Assembly (NCBI GenBank): GCA_947579665.1
Contig: CANPUZ010000067.1
Location: forward strand, 186,001 to 250,000
Length of the DNA: 64,000 bases
Reading direction: 5' to 3'
Origin: Sympetrum striolatum
Lineage: Eukaryota > Arthropoda > Insecta > Odonata > Libellulidae
The position numbers and the translations under genes were made by a program. This document shows positions 23,679-35,580 of the stretch, in pieces. Below the pieces are notes generated by a model. That model had not been told where the DNA came from, searched no databases, and was given only the letters and a program-made list of their open reading frames with translations. How positions within the stretch are numbered: position 1 is the stretch's first letter; every line of letters starts with the position of its first letter.

Positions 23679-24935
23679 CTAATTCCGTATGCAGGAGCGT
23701 GTTATGCAGCCCACGACACCGTAAGCATCGCTTTTCCGACTTGCCCTGAGGCGATGATGACCCAAGCAGTTAAAGCAAACTCCCAGTCGACGAACTTTAT
23801 CTCTTCTCTCTGAGGGCGTCTTTTCCGTAAAGCGAGGGCAGGTGGCTAAATAGCGACTCAATGGGCAGAGTCCACACTTGCGAGCGGTTTTGGGAGATCC
23901 TGTATTCCTTTGCGCGTGAAATGACTTCACCTCCGACAAAAAAGATTCAGAAGAAAAGGCGCTCCCTCTACCGGAACTTGGAATAGAAGTTATCATATCT
24001 AACACCCGTATGTGACTTTCCAGGAATCTCATTAGCTCCTTAAAACTGGGAAAAGGGTTAGGATCCAACTGATTCTCTGAGGTCGGATCGGTCACTACAT
24101 CCTTGGAACTTAGGTGCGCCTCCCAGGACTTTCGTGACTCCTTGTCCAAACGTTGAGCTGTGATGAAGACAAGCCAGTCATCCCATGTTGCTACTGGTCG
24201 GCCGAGATTCTCGAGTGCGCCAACCACTTGATGTGTTTTGTCGACTAAAGTCCGCAGTTCCAACGCTGATTCCCTCATAATTTTCGGAAGATTCATCAGG
24301 ATGGAAAGATGAGTATGCAAACAGAGTCGCAGATTGCAGTATCTAGCCTTCAGGGCCTCCCAGGTTGTCTTGCAGTTAGCATCCGTTACCGAGATGTTCT
24401 TGACAAAATCCGCGGCAGAATCTTTCAAACACATTTTAAGGTATTGCAGCTTAGTTGCTGCTGAAAATCGAGGCTCCGCATCTACGATTGCCGTAAATGA
24501 ATCGCAGAACGATTTCCAGTTAGCATAAGCACCCGAAAATGTTGGGAGCATTGTTTTCAGAAGCTGTACCGGTAATTGATTATTGACATTCTTAGCTTGA
24601 TCGACGTCACCTTGGATAGGTACGGGCAGGGGTGTTTCGGTGATTCGCGGAAGCATCTCGCGTAATTCAGCACCCGCATAATGGTAACTCTCCTGAGTCT
24701 GCTCGTACCGACTCTCCGTAAAATATGTCTCCTTAATTGCGTCCTCACGGGTCGCTAGCTCAAAATTCGTCGTGCAATACTCGCTCCAGTAACGCTCAAG
24801 AGAGCGCAATCTCGTTTCAATGGCTTCTTTTGTGATGTTTGCGACTCCTTTCTTTTTCAAATTCGGAACAAATCGGATAATCAAACGTTCCCGTTGCTCC
24901 TGCTGCGCGATCAACTGCTCCGTCGTTAGAGACAT
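23679..24935 (-). pseudogene. BEL/Pao Gag (DUF1759 type)
   Basis: 418-codon frame from ATG at 24935. The middle (residues about 120-310) has the DUF1759-type pattern of BEL/Pao Gag, including LPTFSGAYANWKSFCDSF. Near the C-terminus CGLCP and CFNCLGHH are zinc-knuckle beginnings. A 1-nt frameshift near 23745 removes the rest of the knuckles (CLRC...HNTLLH in the shifted frame) and replaces them with an unrelated tail ending at 23679. Otherwise this is the best-preserved part of the element. Confidence 0.85.
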
Positions 24936-25669
24936 GATTCACACTAAGGTAAAAAGGATTATCTGAAGTGCGAATTTAATCGAATGTCCAAAACAATGCG
25001 CGAGAAGTTAAAGAGTCCAAGAGACTAACCTTAACGTCTTACAGAGGAACAGCCTCGAAAGTAACAACATTACGACAGAACCGCAATTGGCGACGAAGAG
25101 TAACAGCATACGAGGAACAGCATCGAAAATGAAACCACGACAGAACAGCTGTGGAGAAAACAAAAGCGGAATGTGAGGATCACCCTCGAAAATAAATGCA
25201 CGACAGAAGAGCTGTCGGCGACAAACGATAACAGTAAATGAGGAACAGCCTCGAAAATTAAAACACGATAGAAGAGCTGTTGCGACGAACAACAACAGTA
25301 AATGAGGAGCAGCCTCGAAAATGAAAACAACACGACAGAACCGCTGCCGATGGCGAGAGGGGTGGTCGAAGTGAGGGCAAATAGTGAAACAGGTAAAGAA
25401 GGGACCACGAAGTGAAGAGGCAAAAAGAGAAAGTGAGTCCGAAGTCCAGCGCCGAAGGGCGCGTCGAATTGAGACGACCGATCTGAAGAATAGAGAAATG
25501 AAAATCCCGCGTAGATAGGAAGTTCCAGCGTGGTAAAAAAGTAGGAACGAAGATTCGGCGTGGAGGAAGTATCCAGCGTAGATATGATGGTCCGGTGTAG
25601 TAAAGACGATCCGGTGTAGGAATGAATATCCAGCGTAGATAAGAAGATCCGGTGTAGCAATGGCTATCC
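24936..25669 (-). repeat. BEL/Pao 5' leader made of two tandem repeats
   Basis: 25040-25345 holds about five units of about 60-65 bp (GGAACAGCCTCGAAAAT, then ACGACAGAAGAGCTGT). 25500-25665 holds about seven or eight units of about 20-24 bp (ATCCGGTGTAG or ATCCAGCGTAGATA). The repeats create open frames up to 222 codons (25676-25008), which I regard as by-products. Confidence 0.75.
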
Positions 25670-25684
25670 GGCCCAAAGGACCAA
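25670..25684 (-). other. Primer binding site of the BEL/Pao element
   Basis: On the minus strand TTGGTCCTTTGGGCC lies 4 nt after the ACA end of the 5' LTR. TGGTCC... is a tRNA 3'-end complement of the kind used by insect LTR elements. The exact tRNA is not assigned. Confidence 0.6.
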
Positions 25685-25688
25685 TTTA

Positions 25689-25740
25689 TGTACAGATGAA
25701 AAGCGTTATTTCTTAACAGGTTACAAGTGGCGACTTTGCG
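25689..25740 (-). repeat. 5' LTR fragment of the BEL/Pao element (52 bp)
   Basis: Matches 19452-19503 (TGTACAGATGAA...GGCGACTTTGCG) with a few differences, then stops abruptly where the C-rich minisatellite begins. The remaining about 147 bp of LTR is absent, also on the far side of the palindrome. Confidence 0.8.
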
Positions 25741-26640
25741 CTTTGGGCAAAACCTTCCCGTTCCATCCCCTAGCGTCCCGCCCTATTACCCAACCCCCTA
25801 CCGTCCCACCCATTTACCACAGCCCCTGCCGTCCCAGCACCTACCTTCCCGCTCCCTTCCCAACCCCCTCCCGTCCCGAACCCACCCGTCCCGCCCCCTA
25901 CCGTCCAACCCCATTACCCAACCCCCTACCTTCCCGCTCCCTACCTTACCCCCTCCCGTCCAGCCCCCTACCTAACTCCCTCCCGTCCCGCTCCCTCCCG
26001 ACCCACCCCCTCCCGTCCAGCCCCCTACCGTCCCGCCCCCTTCCGTCCCACCCCATTACCCAACCCCCAACCTTCCCGCCCCCTACCTAACCCCCTCCCG
26101 TCCAGCCCCCTACCGTCCCGCCCCCTTGCGTCCCGCCCCCTTCTGTCCAACCCCCTACCTTCCCGCTCCCTACCCAACCCCCTCCCGTCCCACCCCATTA
26201 CCCAACCCCTGACCTTTCCACCCCCTACCCAACCCCCTCCCGTCCCGAACCCACCCACCCCGCCCCCTACCGTCCCGCCCCATTACCCAACCCCCTACCT
26301 TCCCGCCCCCTACCCAACCCCCTCCCGTCCAGCCTCCTCCCGTCCCGCCCCCTCCCGTCCCGCCCCCTACCGTCCCGCCTCCTTCCGTCCAACCCCATTA
26401 CCCAACCCCCTACCTTCCCGCTCCCTACCCAACCCCCTTCCGTCCCACCCCCTTCCGTCCAACCATCCAAAAGCTTTATTTCTTAACAGGTTACAAGTGG
26501 CGACTTTGCGCTTTGGGCAAAACCTTCCCGTTCCATCCCCTAGCGTCCCGCCCTATTACCCAACCCCCTACCGTCCCACCCAATTACCACAGCCCCTGCC
26601 GTCCCAGCACCTACCTTCCCGCCCCCTACCTAACTCCCTC
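25699..26640. repeat. 770-bp tandem duplication across the LTR/minisatellite junction
   Basis: 25701-25830 recurs at 26471-26600 with one or two differences. It includes 40 bp of the truncated BEL LTR, a CTTTGGGCAAAACC junction and the first minisatellite units. Confidence 0.8.
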
Positions 26641-26870
26641 CCGTCCCGCTCCCTCCCGTCCCGCCCCCTCCCGTCCCGCCCCCTCCCGTCCCGCCTCCTT
26701 CCGTCCAACCCCATTACCCAACCCCCTACCTTTCCGCTCCCTTCCCAACCCCCTCCCGTCCCAAACCCACCCGTCCCGCCCCCTACCGTCCAACCCCATT
26801 ACCCAACCCCCTACCTTCCTGCTCCCTACCTTACCCCCTCCCGTCCAGCCCCCTACCGTATGATCTACCC
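25746..26870. repeat. C-rich minisatellite capping the left arm
   Basis: Irregular units of about 15-16 bp such as CCCCCTACCGTCCCG and CCATTACCCAACCCC, interrupted at 26471-26523 by the duplicated LTR junction. Runs of three to five C separated by 1-5 nt give the minus strand strong G-quadruplex potential. Mirror image of the G-rich cap at 48556-49640. Apparent proline-rich frames are not genes. Confidence 0.85.
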
Positions 26871-26989
26871 CGTATGTTCCATTCCAATATAACGCCCAAC
26901 ACTCCATTCCACCCCTCTCCCAATCAATCGCTTCTTTCTCTAATTTTCCCATAACCAGCTTGCATCCCCAACCTTCAATCTTTATTCAC

Positions 26990-27515
26990 AATTAGACAAT
27001 AGCAAAATCTGGGAAAAATTCAATGAAATGGTACTGAATATATAAATTATACATAGCCCCAGCCTTACAAAACATAGTAAAAGTATACATTCTGCAATTA
27101 TTAGTTTGGCTAAGAGCACAAAATATATCCATATTATATTCATTTCAAGTTATGGTACACTATACTAGTTCCGGCATTACAAATGTTTATACTATACACA
27201 ATAGAAATTATATTAAATCAATCGCTTCCTTCGCTTCCTCTCCCATATTCACCTCATAATACCTTCAGACTGTCTTCTCAATTAGACATTCAGAAAAATA
27301 TTAATAAATTCAATTTAAAGGTACAGAATATATAAATTATTCATTGCCCTGCCTTACATATCATAAAAAATCTATACATTCTGCAATAGTTATTTTGGCT
27401 AAGGGCAAAGAGTTATTTTATATCCATATTATATACATTTCAAGTCATAGTACGCTAGGCATTTTCCGGCCTTACAAATGTTTATACTATACATAATTGA
27501 AAATGTAATTTGCCA
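26990..27515. repeat. Two direct repeats of about 290 bp in the left arm
   Basis: 26990-27230 and 27285-27515 share AATATATAAATTAT, ATACATTCTGCAAT, TTTGGCTAAG and TTACAAATGTTTATACTATA. The right arm keeps the same pair (about 47910-48170 and 48190-48430), so this duplication predates the palindrome. Confidence 0.8.
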
Positions 27516-27529
27516 CGGAAGCATTGGAA

Positions 27530-27860
27530 ATTAATGCATTTCACTTTTAATTCATCTTCCAGGGTAGGGTGATGCTTTAGGGGTTTGCCCTTGGGTTCTA
27601 CTCCCACTTCAAAACCTGGGTCGTTGTCTGGTAGTTCCACAGTAATGTTTTCAATTTAAGTCCTGAATCAATCTACAGTAGAGCGCGGGATCTTTCAGGC
27701 GGGATTTTGGAGCCGCTGAAAAATGTTAGACAGTGTTGCTGATGCCAAATGCAAGGACCTCTGCTCCTTCCCGCACCCAGAGGTACTGTGCAACCTCTTC
27801 CATAATCTTGACTAGGCCATCAAATGCATTCTCCTGGTTTTCGATGGCCATCATATAGAA
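27530..27860 (-). pseudogene. Unrecognised exon remnant, outward-facing, left arm
   Basis: After a TTCTAG acceptor (exon from 27860) the minus strand reads MAIENQENAFDGLVKIMEEV and continues to VLAFGISNTV before a stop. The homologous tail is readable in a shifted frame (VELPDNDPG, VGVEPKGKPLKHHP). The right arm (47439-47880, plus strand) keeps the same blocks (MREEVAKCLRVRKGAK, PEDELEL) with different lesions. Shared reading between diverged copies implies ancestral coding. The family is not recognised. Confidence 0.5.
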
Positions 27861-28159
27861 CTAGAATTGGAAGGAAAAATGAGATAATGAAAATTAAAAT
27901 GTTACATCCTATCTAATTATTATGTAAGAATAGGGATGTAAATATAAGCATACATCCAAGGAAAACAATACTATTATTACCTAAACTGTATCATTATATA
28001 AAAACAGTAGATTACAAGAACTATATAACTTTCCTTTAAACTAACATTTAAGGTGAATTATCATATTTAATCTCAATTCTAAGAGTAAAGAAAGTATGCA
28101 ACTTACAAACAGAAATATCTAAGAATCCCAGGAAATTATATTTATTACAGAATTTGTAT

Positions 28160-28715
28160 TTTTGAAAAGGAACATCACATGCAAGCTCGGCATCTTCTAT
28201 GGTCTCATCTCTCATCCTGATGGAGCATAGTACACATGTCAGGAATCTGGACATAAATATAATATATAAAAATAATAATCAAAATAATGAGAAAAAAATA
28301 ATAGAGAACAAAATATTGACAAAATACTAGCTACTAAGCATTATTATTATATATTGGATAATAGCATAATAATCTCAGTAAACTTATATGAATGGGATGA
28401 CCAACATTGAAGAGAGTGTCCGCAGCAGCTCCATTGTTATCATCCCATCGTCCAGATGAAGCATTGTAATCATATCAGGAGTCTGGAGGAAAAAAATAAA
28501 AAGATAATGAGAAAAAAAACTAATAGAGAACAGAATATTAACAAAATACTAACTACTGAACATAATTTATATAGATTGGATAATAGCATAATTATATTAG
28601 TATACTTATATGAATGGGATGTCCAACATTGAAGAGTTAGTCCTCAGCAGCTTTTATGGTCTCATCTCTCAAGCTGATGAAGCATTGTAAACATATCAGG
28701 AGTCTGGAGGTACAA
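28160..28715 (-). repeat. Three tandem exon-like repeats of about 220 bp, left arm only
   Basis: Each unit on the minus strand has a CAG acceptor followed by CTCCTGATATG-type sequence: near 28712, 28493 and 28254. The first gives LLICLQCFISLRDETIKAAED; the last gives FLTCVLCSIRMRDETIEDAE and continues to a good donor (GTTTGTAAG near 28105). The right arm has about 220 bp here and lacks the repeats. Function unknown. Confidence 0.5.
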
Positions 28716-28971
28716 AATAATCGAATTAATGAGAAAAAACTTATAGGGAACAAGATATTAAAAAATACTAGCTATTGTTTGGAATGTTAGAGGCAAAAGC
28801 TTTAAATTATAATTACTGTAATAAAAAAATCTATATATTAAAATTATGAAAGCACAGTCAGAAATTTCTTTTTTAATTTGAAATGTATAGGTATGTAATT
28901 CTTTGATATAAAATAAGATGATGAAATAAAAATAAAAAATTATCTGCAAAATTTGAACGTATAGTCTGTAA

Positions 28972-29093
28972 CTTATTTCTGTGATCTGGCCTACCGATGT
29001 CCCCGGAGCCTCTTCTGTTGACGGTTGTCATTCGCATTTGTGAAGTCATACGGCAAAGACTTATCGACATTTGTGAAAGTTCGCAATTTAAAA
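28972..29093 (-). pseudogene. Unrecognised outward exon, left arm copy
   Basis: After a TTCCAG acceptor (exon from 29093), one frame reads LNCELSQMSISLCRMTSQMR and goes on with TTVNRRGSGD. The right arm copy (46901-47015, after TTCCAG) reads LESELAQILIRLYRMAPQRR and TTVNGRGSGD in the same frame. The common frame and acceptor support an ancestral exon. Family not recognised. Confidence 0.55.
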
Positions 29094-31220
29094 CTGGAAA
29101 GAATAGAAATACCTAAATAATTAATCGTTTATTGGTGAATATAGTAATACCAGGAAGAGAATATTTTAAAAATACAATTCCTAGTGATATAGAAAAATAT
29201 CGCATTAAAGTACATCTATGAAGTTACATAATGGTGACCCACTTCCATGTTAAAACAAAATCTTTACTCATCAACACTTCTAAACGATAAATTAGAGAAG
29301 AAAAATTTTTATCGAGGGCACTAGGAAAGTCATAATGATGGTTCTGACATAAGAGGAAAATAAACAAATGATAAAAATCGAAATTCAATTACTTGTCAGG
29401 TGTTAAACCAGTAACTTTGATTAACTGCATAAACTTTGTATTAAACTCACACCATCATCTGAATATTGTGTAAATGCAATTAAACTTTATCGGCAGTATT
29501 TAATAAGCCCTCAAAAATATTGCTAATGCTTATTTTATATAAAAGGATTTTAATGACTTTCGTTCTGATTGGTTAAATAAGGATTATAAATTTATGGATA
29601 AGGAATTTTGTATAAGAGAATGGATAACAAACGTTAAAAATTAGATAAAAAATTTCGTAACTTGAATTCTTGTATATCACACCAATCCAAGGTAACTAAT
29701 GCGGGAATCATGAACCTATGCCACATGCCGAAAGAAAGATCACAGGGTACGCATATAAAAGTTTAAATTTACTCAACAGGAAGCGAATTAAGTAGCTTAA
29801 CATATTCTGAAATGACGTTGGAAAATGTAGAATTGATTGTATTACTCTTTGAAATGCTTCCCCAGGCAATGGACGAAAATTCTCGCCGAAGAAGCTGAAA
29901 TAAAACTAATCTAAGATTCGAGGGGGACTTTTTTAGATGAATCGAACTTTTTATTCACCGATGGTTTTACGATGCTTTCCACCGATGTCCATTGCCTCCA
30001 TTGAGATTAACTCCCGGTGAAGAGCCGATGGTTCTGATGACAGTATGACGGGTCATTCAAATGTTAATCGCCACATAAAAAAGCAATGAATTGGGAACTT
30101 ACATATAAAACGTATTTATAATGAAAAAAACGATGCAATTTTATATGTTTCACCAGAGGTTAAGGAATTATTAAGATAAAACAAATTGCAAATGCAACAG
30201 AAGCAATCTAGTAAAACAGCAAAAAAACTTACGGACTGTTCTTAAATTCATCAAGAATTTATAATCCATCAAAGTAATCAGACAAACATCGGTGTAACTC
30301 AGTCAGATTGATGAATTTAAAAACGTGACCAGTGCTGGAATGTAATCGAACATGAACTTCCTAGTTTCTGATTGCTTTAAAGATTTATAGATTGAAATTT
30401 TCTTCCAAATTCTTGCCAAACTGAAAAGGAAACGATCTAGTTTTGAAGAATGTTTTATTTTATGTGATTGTGATTCGAATTTTGCTAAAAGAATAAATCC
30501 TTCAGACATGGACGTTTTTTTTGGTTCTGAAAGCGAACATACAAATAAACACTGTACACAGATCTGAATACCTAGTGTTAATGACAATAACGATTAACTT
30601 TCTTCTACTTTGTTATTAAAGTGCTATTCGATACCTTTTATCATCTAATATCGTCTTATTCCTTCAAAATAGTCTACAATTTACGAAGAATATTGTTAAT
30701 AAAATGCACAATTTTCTCTACGAAAACACAAAAAGATAGAATCGGGAATGTTGATATTGGATTCCACGACGGAGAAGCCGTTTGTGTTGATCCATTAATA
30801 ATAGTTAATTACTGCTGAGAGAAGGAAATTGTATGTCTTAAAGAAAGAGGAATGCGCAATTATAATCTAACTGCTTCTTCTGGATTGAGGATATGCAAAT
30901 GGAATAGATTTATCGTTGTCCTGACAACTTCTTTCTAATATTTGCTCAGTATTATAGTAAGATCCAGTATTACAGTATTATAGTAAGAAAGTAATTTCCT
31001 TTCTGTTCATAAAAGAGATGTAAATTCTCATTTAACATGTGAGATATCGCCATAGAACGAATAGCAGACTCGATCAAACACTTAAAAAGTTGTGGTTCAC
31101 ATTTGCAAGTGATAGAATGCGTAAAAATGTCAGTGGAATGCAATCCATTGATAGAATTAGTAAATCTCTGCATTATTTAGGATGAAATTGCCTTTGATGA
31201 ACACAGTAAACCTATGAAAT

Positions 31221-31455
31221 GGCGCCCGGTTAATTGGTCCGGGGGAATTCGTACGCGGGGAATTGATCCCCCGCGCTGATGTTGTACTACCACACAACCC
31301 ACCCCCAGGTTAATTTATTTATAACATTAAGCAATAATCAGGGCCTGTAGATTAACATAAGACTATAGACGAGAATAACAGTAGTGCAACATCAATTCAC
31401 CGCGTACGAATTCACCGGCGCCCAGTGAATTCGTCCGGGGGTAATTGGTACGATG
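31221..31455. mobile_element. MITE-like palindromic element, left arm
   Basis: GC-rich ends GGCGCCCGGTTAATTGG...GAATTCGTACGCGGGG are mirrored by CCGCGTACGAATTC...GGGGGTAATTGG around an AT-rich centre. The same element sits at the mirror position in the right arm (43565-43860), so it was present before the palindrome formed. Confidence 0.65.
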
Positions 31456-33425
31456 GATATACTGCTGTGAAGTAACACTCTAAAACATTGAGATGACTCA
31501 CAAGTGACAATGGATTCATTTGCACATCCTTAATCTGTGTCGGTTTAATGGAATTATGTTCAAATTATTTGAGTTAATAATTAAAGATCATTAATTTATG
31601 ACAAAGTGTAATTCAGAGCCGGGATAAGTGGAATCACTAAGTTGCCTTTAATGAAGTTAGGCCGAGGTAGAAATCGTATTTAATGATTTTGCCCGAAAAC
31701 ACTAATAAATTGGATTTGAGTGCATCAATATTTCAGTTTCGTCATAACTTTGAACACGCGACATATATAAGGAGAATGGGCAACACTTGGCAATTCCCAG
31801 AATTAAATTGAATGTTATTATTATACGTACGTCTCAAATCTCTATTGATCATAGAACGATTGGGCTCAAATATATTTACTGACTGCGTATTCAGCGATTT
31901 AAATTAGAGAGAACGGCATTTATATTTAAATTGCCTCGTGTTTCTCAATAATTTTTGCTATAAAATAACAGCCTTCAGGATGCAAAAAGAATCCACCGTA
32001 ATGTAATAAATGGAAATACCTCTTTCTTTAGTATAGTTTAATCACATTCTAAATTAGTAATACTAAGATATGATCTTTACCAACTGTTCTGGAGATCAAT
32101 CGACTGCAGATATAAAAGTCGAGGTTAGTAACATTATGCCTAATGCTTATGCAATAATATCTATTAATACCATTAATTTTTTTAAAATCAGTACATAATC
32201 TCGAGATTGTAATGAAAAGCAAATACTAACAAAAAGACAGTTGGGTCACCAAATACTGGCTTTGATAAACCGATGTTAAAATGTCCTTTAAATAAAAAAG
32301 TTCGGCTGGTTTGTTGCCTCGGTTATACGATGCCACAATTCATAACTCCGGTCTGTGGTTCAGATTCGATTTAAAGACACGAAAGCGCAATTTTTATTGG
32401 ACAAATGTAGAGAGACATATTGAATGAAAGTGTAATGTAGACTGACTATCTGTGGTACATCAACGCGAAAAGGTTGCGTTTGCTATTATAAATATTCGCA
32501 AGTAATTTCTAACAATGCAGCATCAATAAGTAGGTGAACTGTAACAAATGATTGGTTAATAGATTTAGAAAAACTTAAGTAAACTCATGAGTTACAAAGA
32601 AGAATGAACTATGGTGGAACGGTATGCCATCTTTAAGTTGATTTAAGAAATTCGAAGTTCTATCGTTATTGAGTTCGCTCAAATTAATCGCAATATATAA
32701 TATATAATTTTGAATCAATGGGGTTCTGATTTGCTGAATCGGGCATTCAATTTATAAAACGCCAAACTCCTAAATAAGTTATAACGCCTAATTACAATAC
32801 TGACCATCTTAGACATACGTTTGTTTTAAAACGTAGAAATAGAAGGAAATTTAGTTGGAAATTATGGAAGAATTAATGAAATTCTGTTTGCCATGGTGTT
32901 AATCTACGGATAATTAATGCAGTTTTATCTTTTAATTGGAGCAGAAATATTCAGTTTAGAAACCAAGAAATTTTATGAGGAGGATAGTTATTTGGTTCGA
33001 CTAGATTTGAGATTGATAACTCCCTGAAAATCATCGAATTAGATTTATTCAAATTCAGTTAATCACTCAATGAGTATATCTTTTGACATACAAATAGATA
33101 ATTATGTAACAAATATAGTTTTAAGAATAACAAACGGGTGAAGATATTAATGCAGGAAGTGATCGCTCGATTTTATTAAATGTCTTATCATGAAGATTAC
33201 GTCTCTCGTCATTGCAGCATTAAAATACGAGATTTAGTATCACTCGATGTATATTTTATTTAATTGGATATAAATCGGGTGTCAGGAATGTGCAAAAATT
33301 ATAATATTATTTGAAGCTAGTGGTAATCTAAAAAATATATTCTATTTTAGTATCCATTGATTGTGATTGTGTCTTTTTCAAGACAAGGCGGTCAATGTTC
33401 GAAAGATAACAAACACATAGTTCTC

Positions 33426-33794
33426 AACGAAGCAAACGATGAATTCGCCTTGAACATGAAGAAAAGCGAAGAATTGAAGGCCATTGGGAAGCTATAACTG
33501 GTCTTTTGGCATTGTTAGCATGAGCCTACTTCTTTTACTGAACCCTCGAAAGTGAAAGCAACGAAAACAAAAACGATGCTTTGGAAATTCGGAATGAATT
33601 GAAGGACGTCGGAAACCCATTACTGGTCTAAGAGTGATTGTTTACGTAATCACAGCTTCTTTTTACAGTGCTTTGAAAGTGAAAGCAACGGCAAAGGGAA
33701 GCGAAATATCAATAGGTCTGTGAAAGAGCTCATCGAAGAAAGCGAAAATGCATTTCTGCGTCAGATCACAGAAAAATACAGAAAAAGGGAAAGT
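33426..33794 (+). pseudogene. Inward-facing exon-like modules, left arm
   Basis: Three related reading blocks: 33426-33493 (DEFALNMKKSEELKAIGK), 33548-33627 (NDALEIRNELKDVGNPLLV) and 33669-33794. The last is bounded by a TTTTTACAG acceptor and a GTATGT donor and reads CFESESNGKGKRNINR then KELIEESENAFLRQITEKYR. The right arm keeps the third as an uninterrupted 42-codon frame (42285-42160, minus strand) with about five residue changes, and the first as HDEFALNLKESEELKAIGKS. Lys/Glu-rich and probably helical; no family recognised. Confidence 0.5.
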
Positions 33795-34107
33795 GTATGT
33801 CTGACCATTGTATTGCTGTACTGTACTAATTATTTTCCATGAAATTACACCAAATGACAATTATAAAGATAGCAACTTACTACATGGTCGTTCAGATTAT
33901 GTTGTAATGCTCAAAGTTCTTGTGAAATATTCTTTCAACACCCCCAAAACTATAGATCAATAAATCACTTAATTGATAGTCCGTTCCACAGGTTTTTATT
34001 ATATATTACACGATGTGAAAAATAAAACTTCACAGTCCATAACGGGAGGACATTTTCAAAATACGCTATATTAGAAATTGATATAAAAATAAATGTATTT
34101 TGCTTAC

Positions 34108-34182
34108 CTAAGCTGAAGCTCCAATCCACTGACATTACCATCGAAGGATCTCCTGCACTACTTTCACTTTCCGAAGACGCCA
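34108..34182 (-). pseudogene. Exon-like block with a strong shared donor, left arm
   Basis: The minus strand reads SSESESSAGDPSMVMSVDW and ends CTTCAGCTTAG|GTAAGC at 34108. The right arm has the same donor at 41857, but its reading is cut by TGA. The block lacks an upstream in-frame ATG other than those within it. Confidence 0.4.
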
Positions 34183-35479
34183 ATCAGCGATACGCCAGGA
34201 CAATATCGATGTTGCCTCCCAAATAATTAAGGATTATAAATTCCAAATTAATATACTGTATAAGGATTAAAACCAGAATTACATTCTAAAGCCTCGCAAA
34301 TGTAAAGCAAAACGGGTAATTTGAAAACTACATATTCCTGTTCATTTGCAACCGTTGAGCAAACAGTTTGAAATATCTTGTTACATCATCGCACAATATT
34401 GAGAAAATAATAACTAGTAATAATTACCAATTAAAGAGGAATTAATTAAACTCTTAGACATTGGCTGAAGATATTGAAATGAAGACACGAAAAAAAAACT
34501 TTAATATCAGTACTAATTCGTACCAAATCGATCAATATTCGTAAGTGATGAAGATAAATTTCGATTGCAATTATATAGTTAGAAATGAATTCGATTCAGA
34601 TTATGAAATAATGCCCTTTAATTTTAGAAATACGTCGTTAAAGATAACAAGGAACTACAGAACAATAGCAACTAAAACTTCTGAAAATTCTTCTTAATTG
34701 ATAAAAATCAGAAGAGTATTCTAAACCCATGAAAATTTGAAGTAAATCTAGCAATTTGAATATAAATAAATAATAAACATGGCCACTTCAACGGACAGTA
34801 TTGAGAATAAGTTTAAAAAATAACGACCGCTGAAGGGAGTTCATATTACAAATTCGTACAGAATCGAATAGAATTCCTGAAATGATAAGGCTAAATTTAA
34901 ATCTAAATTACAATTTCTGAAATTTTGATTTCTTGGAAAATTGAAATCTCACCCATGAAAACTGAATTGAATTCGAGTCCTGGTTCACTCGGAATTTTTT
35001 CTCTCGTTTCTTAATTTCAATTTCAACTTGTTACTCGTAATGAAAAGGCAGTTGAAATATTCAAGATTTTTAGCTTTCAAAACAAATCTCCGATGACGAC
35101 TTGAAATAGCTAATTGCATACGTAATATTATTATCATTGCATACATAAAATATCCACTAGAGAAACAATTCAGAAGTTTAATTCCGATTGCGAGAAAATG
35201 TTTAAAAATCTAGGATCCAACTTCCAAATTAATCAAAATTCAAAAAAAGGATCACAGAATATTTAATCCGAAACTTATTTGATTAAAAAAAACTATTATT
35301 CTCATTGGAGGGATGTTGCAACTTAATATCATTATAATAGACGAGAGAAGACCGGTATTACTACAGCGAATGATAAAGAAATACAAACAGGATTACGTAT
35401 ATATAACGACGATATAAATCTATTCCACTATATTACTCTTGAATTATATTAAGGTAATACATTCTATAAATAAATTAAG

Positions 35480-35580
35480 AATGAACAGCTACGATGCGTC
35501 CACAATTTCCGTTAAAATTCAAATCCGATCCTCCCTTGTTTATGTGATGACGTCATGCACTTACGGAAGCATAAAAATTA
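35480..35580 (+). other. 101-bp hyperconserved island, left arm copy
   Basis: Differs from its mirror at 40529-40629 by a single base in 101, while the flanks are clearly diverged. Plus-strand frame from ATG at 35481 reads MNSYDASTISVKIQIRSSL and VYVMTSCTYGSIKI; the one change is synonymous (TCC/TCT). The same island contains the perfect CRE-type dyad TGACGTCA (35548-35555) and, on the minus strand, a consensus donor GTAAGT. It is therefore coding, regulatory or both; I cannot decide. On the left the frame stays open to 35780; on the right it stops after about 50 codons. Confidence 0.6.

Larger units (their letters stand above)
19452..25740 (-). mobile_element. BEL/Pao LTR retrotransposon, degenerate, 5' LTR truncated
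   Basis: Order on the minus strand: partial 5' LTR, primer binding site, repeat-rich leader, gag, protease, RT-RNase H, integrase, 3' LTR, the usual BEL/Pao layout. Coding regions are interrupted by several frameshifts and stops, so it is not autonomous. The 3' LTR abuts an inverted B-box unit; the 5' LTR is cut after 52 bp at the C-rich minisatellite. No target site duplication can be tested because the outer 5' LTR end is lost. Confidence 0.9.

Noticed and set aside
25008..25676. 222-codon frame upstream of BEL/Pao gag
   Set aside because: Lies in leader tandem repeats, overlaps another open frame and has no protein motif.
25727..26892. Proline-rich protein frames
   Set aside because: Product of the C-rich minisatellite on both strands.
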